DNA of 64,000 bases from Suillus spraguei (lineage: Eukaryota; Basidiomycota; Agaricomycetes; Boletales; Suillaceae): contig JABCPU010000257.1 in NCBI GenBank assembly GCA_016800925.1, forward strand, positions 1 to 64,000, written 5' to 3'. The notes below the pieces were generated by a model. It was given only the letters and a program-made list of their open reading frames with translations. It was not told the origin of the DNA and made no database searches. Shown in pieces: positions 13,046 to 23,033 of this stretch. Positions within the stretch are counted from its first letter, which is position 1. Every line of letters starts with the position of its first letter. The translations under genes were made by a program, and so were the position numbers.

Positions 13046-13223
13046 GGTGAATCAAATTGCAGAATGGGCTGAGGATAAGCAAGGTGGAAGTATGAACGAA
13101 TTGTCAGAAGTTGATCTTTGACAAAAGCCTAACAGTAGCTTAATTGAGCTATATTGGTCCCGAAGCCATAAATGGACATATGTAGCTGATAGGTAAAAAC
13201 AGAAGGGACTCATTAGGGGCTGG

Positions 13224-13608
13224 TGTTACAAGATGTATGTGCCCCTATCTGTTTTCTCTCTTGTTTACATTGTACATCATGTGATATACTTACTGATTCA
13301 TATGCTCAACTCGTCTGTACTATAACTGCCTTCCTCTTTAGGATATGTACTTACCTTCTCATGTCTGTCTCGGTCCATGCGCACATATTGGCTTATTTAA
13401 GCACATTGTATTATGCTTGTATTCCTTACTTTAATCTTACTGGGTTTTACCTGGAATATCCTTCACTTAGGTCTCCAACCTAAGTCATCTGAATTGTCTC
13501 TAAGTCTAAGCACTCCTTAGCCTTAGTCTCTTTTGAACGTAGTCGAACCTCCCAGCAGACTGGCTGTGTCTTATCACTGTCGCTGGTGATCCACCCCAGT
13601 TCATAACA
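13224..13608. mobile_element. 385-bp insertion with TGTTA...TAACA ends (solo-LTR-like)
   Basis: The insertion begins TGTTACAAGATG and ends GTTCATAACA, a TG...CA inverted terminus as in LTRs. A perfect 15-bp direct repeat, CTCATTAGGGGCTGG, flanks it at 13209-13223 and 13609-13623. The interior is AT-rich and non-coding. An LTR element normally makes a 4-6 bp duplication; 15 bp is more like a LINE/SINE target duplication, so the class is unsettled. Confidence 0.55.
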
Positions 13609-13926
13609 CTCATTAGGGGCTGGAAGGAGTGGTGGCACCATCAAAAGGCATGGTCAAGTTGTCAGGAACAGGTTGATACCTATGACAAGCTACTCCATCA
13701 AGCACCAATACCAGGTTGGAAGTTACCAGCAGGCTGGAAGTGTCCTCCCCCACCCTCAGGAAAAATATTCTGATAAATTTTTCTTAGATTGATTATATTT
13801 TGGCTATCAAAGAATCTGAACTTTGTCATTTGAAAAATCATATGTTATTTGTTTCAAAAGCTGCTATGATCATTAGGATGGAGAGATGGGGGGACAGAAG
13901 AGCATGGGGAGGGGAGAATGAAGGCA

Positions 13927-14290
<364 letters not shown>

Positions 14291-14532
14291 CTTGCATGAT
14301 TTTGTTGTGTGACAACTTAATACTGTTGCCCCCTATTAAAACTTGACACAAAAGATTTATTAAGTTAATAGTTTGCAGTAAATAATTTAAAAAAAATCAA
14401 AATCACATGCAATGACATGAGGATGAAATGGGCAATATAAACTCACAAAGATGGTGATGTGGTACTTTTACTTCTGTCAAAATATTGGTCAAAGTTATAA
14501 TTTATTTCAAAACCTATTATCATTATTGAAGA

Positions 14533-14780
14533 TAATTATCAGGATGAAGCCTTGGCCAGAAAGCCAAAAAGAGTGGGAAGCACTCTTTTTGGCTTTCTGT
14601 GCCTTGGGCAAAAGAAAATTATTGGGATGAAGCCAAGGCCAGGAAGGCAAAAAGAGTGGGAAGCACTCTTTTTGCCTTCCTGTGCCTTGGGCAAACAGAA
14701 TTATTAGGATAAAGCCTTGGCCAGAAAGCAAAAGGAGTGCTTCGCACTCCTTTTGCTTCCTGTGCCGAAGGCACAACGGG
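14533..14780. repeat. Three tandem palindromes with co-varying arms
   Basis: Three units of ~83 bp each open with an AATTATYRGGATRAAGCC-like lead followed by a perfect hairpin: arms 14558-14575/14581-14598 (18 bp, loop GGAAG), 14641-14658/14664-14681 (18 bp, loop GGAAG) and 14726-14740/14744-14758 (15 bp, loop TTC). Outer arms (GCCWWGGC...GCCKWRGGC) extend the stems with small bulges. Arm differences between units are matched on the other arm. Confidence 0.85.
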
Positions 14781-15029
14781 TGGTGGACTCGTATGCATGA
14801 AGGGATGGAACGAGGTTACCGTGTCGAACAGCACACACTAGCGATACTTGCAAAGGCCTTAGCAAAGCTTCACGTGGTTTTGATATTCCAAAAAAGGTTT
14901 ATACATCACGTTATCCTGAGAATCCACGCTTGATCCAAATTCAAACCCAGTTTTACCAGTCCCTCTATCGACGGTTTGCCTCATAGAGGGGCTGGTCACC
15001 AGTCTACGCGCGCACAACGACCTAAGTAA

Positions 15030-15316
15030 AAGATCTCGAAGCACGCAACCGTGTTTTTGGTACCTTTCCAACCATCGACGAACTTTTGGACCCTGCTGAA
15101 GAGAGAGATAAGGGAGAATTCTCTGCCTATGAAGGTGATGACTCATCCATTGCAGATGAGGTCCGTCATGAAATTGCTGTTGTAAATGGTGAAGTTATTG
15201 AAGTTGATTCTGATTCTGATGACGACGACGACAATGAAGTGGGCCCATCAGTCACACGCAACGATGTCCCTGATTTGTGCCAGCAGCTCGAAGTTGCGGC
15301 CTGGCTGGCATCATGG
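15030..15316 (+). pseudogene. Pogo-like DDE transposase C-terminus, 5' fragment
   Basis: The plus frame reads ARNRVFGTFPTIDELLDPAEE and later GEVIEVDSDSDDDDD...VPDLCQQLE, typical of the C-terminal tail of basidiomycete pogo-like (Tc1/mariner, CENP-B HTH/DDE) transposases. The frame then runs into the hAT element at 15317. Similarity appears to resume after it at 15739-15800 (MQYGDP...FSLDLSH with one in-frame stop). The upstream catalytic domain is missing, so this is a relic. Confidence 0.6.
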
Positions 15317-15738
15317 TAGTGTTGTGGGCAGAAGTCCGCCATTCTGCCAGCCGGTTTGGCAGAACCGGTTCTGCCTGGCAGATGGCAGAAGTCCGCTGGC
15401 AGAATCCGGCAGAATGTCAATTACACAATGCCTCCAGCCGGGAATGAATGCTGATTGATGGATTGAATGAAGTGTTGGAAGGTTAAGTTTAATGATTTTG
15501 CGGAGTTGGAGCATGTTGACCGAGGTCTTCTACCGAAATCTGTTGATGACAAGATTATGGTAGTTGATCACAGCTCACAAGACAACGAATAGTGGATTGT
15601 GGATGCGCTGATGCTGTTCTGACAGTATTTCTTAGCGATAATCACCATACATTGTCATATATATAGCCTTGTAGCGCTTTGAGAATTATGCTAATTCTGC
15701 CACTTCTGCCGGTTGTGCCGGCACTGCCCCCAGCACTA
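15317..15738. mobile_element. 422-bp non-autonomous hAT element (MITE-like)
   Basis: Left terminus TAGTGTTGTGGGCAG and right terminus CTGCCCCCAGCACTA form imperfect 15-bp TIRs. The first 104 bp differ at only one position from the left end of the large hAT element at 31,165, and the right ~300 bp match that element's transposase 3' end, so this is an internal-deletion derivative. The left subterminal 100 bp hold about nine GGCAGA/TCTGCC motifs, probably transposase-binding sites. CTGGCAT(C/G) occurs on both sides but 4 bp off on the left, so the 8-bp TSD is imperfect. Confidence 0.8.
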
Positions 15739-15800
15739 CTGGCATGTATGCAATATGGTGATCCTTAATTTTCACTTGATCTATCTCACAACTTCGAAAG

Positions 15801-16557
15801 TTTCGCGCTAGCAATTGTTGACAATTTGAATCCTTATACAAACGAGCTCGGGATCCTGCTGAACTACCCCGAAATACTAACTTCGGACAGATTCATCTGC
15901 CTTCTGAAAGCCTCAAAAATGCCAAGTCCGGACAGAGATTTCGGACAAACCTATGTATTCATTCCAAAGAACGAATCAAAGAACTGACGTTCTTTTATGT
16001 GCCCAGGTATCATTCAAACCGGGAAATCATCACTCCGAGAATGACAGTATAATGCCATAACTTGCCCAATCAGTTTTACTTCCTGCTCCGATCTGACGGC
16101 AATGCTTTGGGCCCACCAGTGTCAGCATGATGTGTTTTTCCTAGGCAAGAGATGAACCAAGATGAAGCTGAGTGGTTGTCCCGATATTCGACATAGTTAT
16201 GGGTGTGAGTAACAGGCTTGTGTCTAGATTTTGATAACTGAGTGATGGACTCTAGACGGCATGAATGATATGATCCACCAGTGAACCGGTGAGTTATTCC
16301 TTACAATTGTGCTGATTGCGGCGCTTTCACATTGACGTGGTCGTATATTATTCCACGATCATCTCACCAGTTCTCTGGTGACCATTGCTTTCCCGTCCCC
16401 TCAAAGCCCGGCTGTAGCGAATTGTTGATCACATCTGTGGCTGCCCCGTATGTCCGCGCGCATACTTGTACTAAAGGTACGCAGTGAGAAGTTAGTATAT
16501 AACAGACGAGAGTCAGAGAAATCAAAGTTATGTACTTTGTTCCCCACTTACTGCATC
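15801..16557. other. Intergenic DNA, promoter side of the acyl-CoA oxidase gene
   Basis: About 750 bp after the pogo remnant without a convincing ORF. No repeat was recognised. It should contain the promoter of the gene starting at 16558; no clear TATA box was assigned. Confidence 0.4.
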
Positions 16558-18612
16558 ATGACATCCACGTCGCAGCTCTGTCGGTCAGATATATTCAAGA
16601 AACGCTCTGAGCTTCTTAGCCGCGATGCTCGAGTAGTTCTCTCGTATGAGAGAGCTAGGGCTATTGGCTTAGCACACGGTGCATACAAAGCTTTTTTGTT
16701 GATGGGACGCATCTTGATCTCATTGCAGGCATCACTCTTCATGACACCTTGGATTTGACGCAAAAATTTTGGGACATGCACATAGATCCAATCATGGTCC
16801 GAGATGGGGCTGCGTCCACCCTGCTGACCATTCAGTACAATTTGGTCGCTGGAACGCTTGCACAATATGCTGCAACTACTAGACCTGATTTGGTTTCCCT
16901 CGTTGAGGACATTCTTCGATGGAATGTTATGTAAGCAAACCGTAGCATCTATTTTGCAGGAGCACTAAATGGTCTCGTTGCAGTGGTCAGTTTTGCCTTA
17001 CTGAGCTGGGGAGAGGCCTAGATATCTTCCGAATGAAGACATCAGCGACACTTCTCCCAACTGGTGAATTCGATCTTCATACGCCGTTACTCTCAGATGC
17101 CAAGTATGAGATCAGTATATCCTTGAGAGCTGCTAATCATGGTGGCTCAGGTTCATGCCGCCAACTGTTCCAGTGAAAGGTCTCCCCTGTGTTGCCATTG
17201 TTTTTGCACAACTGTATGTGAATGGTGAATGCCATGGACCTCGGCCGTTTCTTGTCAATGTGAATGACGGATATCATATGTGCAACGGGGTGACTTCGAA
17301 GTGAGTGCCTCTTTGAATTCATTTTACCTGTTAGAAACTTATTGTTCTATGACTAGGTTATTACCACCCAGAGGAGGCTCAGTTCCCGTCAACCATGCCC
17401 TCACAAGTTTCTGTCATGTCCGCTTACCGCCTTCAGCCCTTCTCGGGGACCTCAACAAGTCCAACAGAATACATCGTGACTTTATGCACTCTATCTGGCG
17501 TGTTGCGGTCGGGTCGCTAGCGCTAAGCTCAATTGCAATACCTGTTCTCCAGGTGTCATCGTATATCGCCACGCGTTATTTTCAGCGTCGTCATGTCACC
17601 GACGTGTATGGAAATCCGGTACCCATACTGTTATACCGGACTCAACAGCTCCCTTTACTACATGCCATCGCTCAGGTGTTCGTTCTAAGAGCGCTTTACA
17701 AATGGGCTATCGAACAATTCATGGACAAGAGACTCGATGTTCGTGTGCGGCATGGTGTCGCGGCTTGCTGTAAAGCAGTCATGGTTCAGCACGCACAATT
17801 TTCAAATTGTGCTCTGTCTGAAAGACTGGGAGCTCAAGGCCTCTTCGAATATAATCAGGTGTCCAACTTTTATGTATGAATGCCTTCCCTTGGTCATGTT
17901 AGAGCAGGAATTGACCTGTTTTGCAGAGTGAGATGAGGGGAGTTAGCATCGCTGAAGGTGACGTTTTAGGTAGGTGACTTTTAGCCTTCTCCAGCGATGT
18001 GATACTTACCAAAGATGTCAGCACTTTCTATGCGTCAGTACAGTACATCGATGTCCACGCAAACCAAAGACTTACAGATAAACTATAGGACTCGTAGCAG
18101 ATACCTTAGCGCAAGCGTACACGTTACCTCTCTCGACACACCCAGACGGCCCCCTTGCGTTGCACGAAATTTCACTATTCGCTGAGGCAACAGAGATGGT
18201 TTCCTCTCAATCCGACTTCACACAAGCGTTCATGCAATATGTGCAACCGCGTTGCCAGCTGATGGTCGAATCCATGGGATACCGCATGGCCCATGACGCT
18301 GCTGTCGACCAAGGGGTTTCCCAATGTCTCATTGATCTATATCTCATCAACGCAATCAAGACAGATTCCGCGTGGTATGTAGAGCGTAATATATTTACGC
18401 GGCAGACCATTATGCGTATGGAGGATGCTGCATTGTCGGCAGCTTTACCTCGCCTAGATGAGTTGCTCGCTGCGATGGAGGTTGAGCCATACGTCTCGTC
18501 ACCTATCATATCGGATGAGCACTGGGAGGAATTTAGCAAGACGTTACCTGTGTATAGTTCCCCTCAGGCTGAGGTGGCAGCGCAGTTGACTTCGGAGAGA
18601 GCTCGAATTTGA
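16558..18612 (+). CDS. Acyl-CoA oxidase/dehydrogenase-like protein
   Basis: Seven exons (16558-16678, 16729-16930, 16984-17103, 17151-17300, 17357-17858, 17927-17969, 18089-18612) join to 1,662 nt, 553 residues, with all introns GT-AG. Recognisable blocks are QFCLTELGRGLD (FAD-binding middle domain), FMPPTVPVKGLPC, LLPPRGGSVPVNHALTSFCHVRLP, then C-terminal helices with AAC..AVMVQHAQFSNCALSERLGAQGLFEYNQ. This order fits fungal acyl-CoA oxidases, which oxidise acyl-CoA to trans-2-enoyl-CoA with release of H2O2 in peroxisomes. The length is shorter than the usual 650-700 residues, mainly at the N-terminus. The C-terminus (RARI) is not an obvious PTS1. It converges on a hydrolase that does carry SKL. 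Substrate is unknown. Confidence 0.85.
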
Positions 18613-19009
18613 AGCTTTGGATCGCTATAGGCGTGCATGGAAATATAATGGATCTTTGGTGACGGTTGTTCATAACTTCAATAGTTCGTCGAATTATTCA
18701 TGATTAGCTAGTGATATGTCCTCCTCATTTCATTATTTTCAATGACTGTAAAAATACCGATGCTAGGCTCCGTGTAATACTATCCAGGTGCTTTAACTGG
18801 AGTTCCCATAGCCCATATACATACCGTCCGCGATATTGAAAACAAGCTTTCAGGATCACTCCGTTGTGAGCAATAGTTGAGTGAACGACAGTCATGACTT
18901 AGTTACACCGGGGTGTAAACAAATAGACTCGTCCCGTTAATATATTCATCGAAGTAGTCGTTAAAGTTTCCACGTATACAGCACCCGTCCATGCCTACAA
19001 ATCTAGAGA
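18613..19009. other. Convergent 3' intergenic region
   Basis: About 400 bp between two converging stop codons, holding presumed 3' UTRs. No gene or repeat was seen. Confidence 0.5.
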
Positions 19010-20708
19010 CTACAGCTTTGATTTTCCTGAGGAAATACCGTATTTCCTATGCAGAAAGTCGGCCATAACTCGTGCTGGACAAACAATTAGATTACAATCA
19101 ATTGGTCCCTTGTGTGAACATACCAAGCTCTTCCGGAGACTCTTGAGGAATCTAAGGCACGATCATGTTAGTTATAGAAATTATTGAAGGTAAGATACAG
19201 ACGAGATGGCCAGATGACTTGAGAATAATGTTAGATGAATTTGCAGGTCTGCGCCAAGCACGCTGCTTCTTCACTTCTATGTGCAGCAACCTGTCGGATG
19301 GCGCCTATCATTTAGCGAACCTCATTCCACCACCATAGCCATAGCTTACACTTTCTGGGTTGGGTTTCCAGGAAGAATCCACAGTAGCTCGATCTTCTCA
19401 TCAAGCTTTTCTATCAATTCCCAAGTTTCACGGCTAGCTTGTGGGTTCGCAAGGACGAGAGCCTCGTGAACGGGAGGCGTTTTCAATCTGACACATCCAG
19501 TTTCATCCTCGTACAGCCCGAAATCGACATAGAGACAAAGGACGTCAGGGTGCCAAGCGGAGAATACGGGTGAAGATTGAAAGGAACGCAGGGTATCCTC
19601 CCTTTACTCATAGTCAGCAGTACTCCGACACAAGAGTATTGTCAAAGTTTAAGATTAATCACCGCGATAGCCATTGATCACGCCTTATCAAGGTAGCCCC
19701 AACAATGCGCTGCGTGTCCTCCCACACAATTCCTTGATAAGTATCAATCATTGCATCGACAAGGATCATTGAGGAAAACAAGGCCGGAAAATGCAACGCG
19801 GCCAACGTCCTATGCAATATTGTAAGATTCGACAGGATTCTGGACTGCAAATGACATACACTGAGCAACCTCCATACGAGTGTCCTGCTACGACAAAGGT
19901 CCGGGAGGAAAAGCCACTCTTTTGGCGTAATTCACCGATGGATGCAGGAACTCGATGAAGTTGGACTGGGAGAGAGGATGCGTCTATCTCTTCTGGTATA
20001 TAGTTGACGAGGAAGTTTATAATGTCTCTCGCATTGTCAGTCCAATCAACTGCTGTTGATTAATTCCAATCGGGAGGTCTGAGAAACGTCATCTTACAGC
20101 TACCACTGAGATTATCTCTGTTTAACAGCGCAGAGTCCCCATGTTGCACGGACTCCCATGACCATATCTCATCTATGACACCACAGGCAGCTAGTAGATA
20201 GCGTAAATTGGCCTCCCATATCTGATACACGATTAGATTCCTAGCACGCACGAACAGGCACGAGACTCACCTCCTTTGGATAACCCACTGCGTGCACAAG
20301 GAACAAGGTGATCCCCTTTGTTCCGACTTTGGTCTGGTCCTTTTTCACATATCGGTTGACACAATTCCACAGCAACCTTTCATCAGCGACTCGGGAATAT
20401 CCGTCCTCCCCTTCCCGGGCCTGCCATTCCATGAATTCAAGTCCCAGCTTCTTGATATCGCTCTCGGTTCTTTTCGAAGAGTGAGGAGGTGGCTCAGGAA
20501 CCGGAATATTTGGGGTAACTCTGGGGTTAGCTGCAGGTATGACATGCGTGCTGATGTTGTATGTGCCGAGTAAGTCATCGGACCTGGGTTTGAAGGGCAG
20601 AGGCGACGGGGCTTTGACATGCCCTTCATGAGGTTTGAATGGCACCCATGGGCGCGGCTTCACGGTCGTCCGGAGTGTTGTAGGTGTGTAGGGATATGAG
20701 GAGGGCAT
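19010..20708 (-). CDS. Alpha/beta-hydrolase, Lpx1-like, with C-terminal SKL
   Basis: Eight exons on the minus strand (20708-20271, 20221-20104, 20049-19860, 19809-19663, 19601-19352, 19262-19203, 19151-19124, 19074-19010) join to 1,296 nt, 431 residues. Features in order: Pro-rich N-terminus, HAVGYPKEIWE (oxyanion region), VDWTDNARDI, the nucleophile elbow GHSYGG (split by an intron just after it), LVDAMI, and SSGHLIPQESPEEL with the likely catalytic His. The last residues are SKL, a canonical PTS1. The family resembles yeast peroxisomal lipase Lpx1 and proteins labelled 'toxin biosynthesis' in ascomycetes; a peroxisomal (phospho)lipid or ester hydrolase is inferred. One donor is GTCTGT, unusual but matched by similar donors elsewhere in this window. 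Confidence 0.85.
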
Positions 20709-20744
20709 CAGCAGAGTGTCGACGACTGCTGCCTTTTTGGTTCA

Positions 20745-20898
20745 GAGAATACCGAATCGAATCAGATGCCGTCGCGGTATCTGGTGCCTGTAGCTATGCC
20801 TACAAAGAAGAAAGATAGCGCTGTCGAATAGTTAGGGTACCGAATAGAATCAGATACCGTCATGGTATCCGGTGTTTGCAGCTATGCCTACAAAGAAG
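20745..20898. repeat. Two copies of a ~61-bp direct repeat
   Basis: TACCGAATMGAATCAGATRCCGTC...GTATCYGGTG...CAGCTATGCCTACAAAGAAG-like units start near 20745 and 20838 with a ~93-bp period. They lie just upstream of the hydrolase start, so they may sit in its promoter. The units are about 85-90% alike by eye. Confidence 0.7.
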
Positions 20899-21411
20899 AT
20901 ATCGATGATGTTCCATACTTGCAATGCCGCTCCAAGTCATGCTAGTGGGCGCAATAGTTGAGAAAGGTAATGGGTGTATAAGACATAATTAATTCTCCAG
21001 TCAACCTAGTGACTGCGGAAACGTTCGAGCTAGATCCTCAGAAGGAACAACTGACAATCTAGTCCGAATCCCATCTATCAGTATTAGTACAAGGTCACAG
21101 CCTCGGCTATATACTATCACACTCTTATTATTAGCCGCTTGTACGTGACGGTTTCGGAGGCCTGAGGTATACTTTACTAGATTATTTGTGAGTAGATTCC
21201 AGCATAGAAGCGGCGGCGAAGTCTCATCCAATCTTCAACTCCGTCTCGGGCTCTCTGATATCTACACCGGCTGCAAGAAGTCAAAGGTCATTAAGCGGAA
21301 CACAGCAGTCAAAAAAGCATTCCACAATAGAAAATAATTTAAATGACGCAGTTACAATCTAACCCCAAGGTCTATAGCGCGCGCTATAATCACAACTCAA
21401 TATAATCACTA
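20899..21411. other. Intergenic DNA
   Basis: About 500 bp between the start side of the hydrolase and the 3' end of the Asterix-like gene. It holds one 76-residue minus-strand ORF (21001-21231) with no recognisable features. Nothing supported was seen. Confidence 0.4.
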
Positions 21412-21914
21412 TCACGAAAACTTGATCGCGCCGGTCATGGGGTCCGTGAACGTGAACATCGCAGCGTGCGACACGAGCAACGCAAAGGTCGCAGTCCTAC
21501 ATAAGTAAGGTGTTTCCAAGTCAGAAATATGCACTGCACACCGCGTGGACTTACATTAAAGCCGTCCAAGGCGTACTTCCACCCTCTTTTGTCCGAATAG
21601 GGTGCTGGTTCATGCAACTGCTGATCGCGAGGAGGACTACTGGCCATGCTAGATACCTGTGGATAGAATGAGTCTGATATACCAAGAAAGAGCAGAATGA
21701 AAGGATGGCTTTCCTACGCTTACCGATTTCTGGAAACTAGCACCAAGCCAGCGAGGAACATGCCCATGGAGCCCACGGTGTCTGTACAATCATGACCCGA
21801 GTGAATTCTATAGAACCAAGAGAATGTGCTGTACTCACCAGCAGACTCTGCATGCCACGTTTTCGGTAGAGTCAATTTGGTCTCTCGGGTCGCATCTCTT
21901 GCGTCCGTGGACAT
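21412..21914 (-). CDS. Asterix-like small membrane protein (PAT complex subunit)
   Basis: Four exons (21914-21839, 21781-21724, 21656-21555, 21496-21412) give 321 nt, 106 residues, the same length as human Asterix/WDR83OS. The protein has a polar N-terminus starting MSTD, a first hydrophobic segment GSMGMFLAGLVLVSRNRY, a second LAWPVVLLAISSCMN, then a polar loop QHPIRTKEGGSTPW, a third segment LMTATFALLVSHAAMF and a short TDPMTG tail. In animals Asterix and CCDC47 form the ER PAT complex that shields transmembrane segments during insertion. Assignment rests on size, topology and pattern, not on an alignment. It shares a 115-bp upstream region with the divergent bL28m gene. Confidence 0.65.
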
Positions 21915-22029
21915 GTTGGAATCAAATCAAATGTTGAAAGCAAAACTCATGCGTCGAATTCAGCTGAAAATCAATCACGTGACTTCTCCGGCTAAGTTAA
22001 CTCGAAGTGCTTCTTCCTCACCATCAACC
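21915..22029. promoter_or_regulatory. Bidirectional promoter between Asterix-like gene and bL28m
   Basis: Only 115 bp separate two divergent ATGs. The interval includes GAAATCAATCACGTGACTT-type sequence with a CACGTG E-box near 21976, a plausible binding site for a bHLH factor. Control of either gene by it is inferred. Confidence 0.5.
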
Positions 22030-22622
22030 ATGTTCCCCACCCCCCCAACCCTAGCTTCAGCACTATCCAAAATCTCCACTCCCTTCCGCCGTTCCCAACT
22101 CGGTCTCTTCCACGGTAAAACCAAACAATACGGAAACAACGTCCCTCATTCAAAACACAAAACCCGACGCACGTGGCTTCCCAATGTCCACACCAAACGC
22201 TTGACATCAGACGCGTTAGGGCATGATGTAAAAGTAAAGCTTACGACGCGTGCGCTCAAGACTATCAATAAGGTGCGTATGTCGTTCTTTGGGTTTTACG
22301 CTGGTTTCTCATCATATGGGGAGTATAGCATGGGGGCGTTGATAATTACCTCTTGCGCACCAAACCTGATTTATTAGGTATCGAAGGGATGCGCCTTAGG
22401 ATATTGGTGCGGGAACGGCTGGACGTGAAACGTGCAGAAGAGGAGGCTTTGGCACAGGCGGAGGCGAAGGTACAGCTCGAGAAAGAGATGAAGGAGGCAA
22501 AACAGCAACGGAGAGCAAAAGTTGCGCATGCGCGGAAATTGAGGGAGGTGAGGCAGAATATCACTGGGGGAATATTTGGGTCAGCGGGGTCGAGCACGCC
22601 CCCTCGAGTCAATGCGTCATAG
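22030..22622 (+). CDS. MRPL24: Mitochondrial large-subunit ribosomal protein bL28m
   Basis: Two exons (22030-22272, 22329-22622) give 178 residues. The core reads GLFHGKTKQYGNNVPHSKHKTRRTWLPNVHTKRL, then KLTTRALKTINK and GGVDNYLL, the hallmark of L28 proteins (yeast Mrpl24). The N-terminus is Ser/Thr/Pro-rich and basic, consistent with mitochondrial import. A long charged C-terminal helix (roughly residues 115-165) goes beyond bacterial L28, as usual in fungi. An upstream in-frame ATG at 21,913 exists but lies in the divergent gene's first exon, so the 22030 start is preferred. Confidence 0.88.
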
Positions 22623-23033
22623 CTGGTGAGTGAGGGTTAATCAGTACTTCTTTGAGCTCAATCCTAATAGATTGCAGATGCGGCATGCGTAGTTATCCTG
22701 TAGCATACACTCTTAGATAATGCCTCGACTTTCAACGACCCAGTTATTTGAAGTTAAACTCGTGCATGTCTCATTTCATCTCAAGCGTCCAGCGCTCTAT
22801 CGCAAGGATAATTTACCAAGGCATGATTATATACCATACTGTGCGATTTATGTAGTGAAAGATTCTAATGTAATAAGAGTGTGATGCAGCTATAGATATT
22901 AATGAAACCCCGATTATTTGAATCCTCCCAGAGCAGTGCAATGCAATAGCGAAATCGAAAACTTGAATGACAAATAACAAGAAAAGCAAACAAAAAGTTG
23001 ACGCAGACGTAGGAAAAAGAAAGACTCCTACAA
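22623..23033. other. Convergent intergenic region
   Basis: About 410 bp of AT-rich presumed 3' UTRs between bL28m and the NT-C2 gene. Short ORFs here are not supported. Confidence 0.5.
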
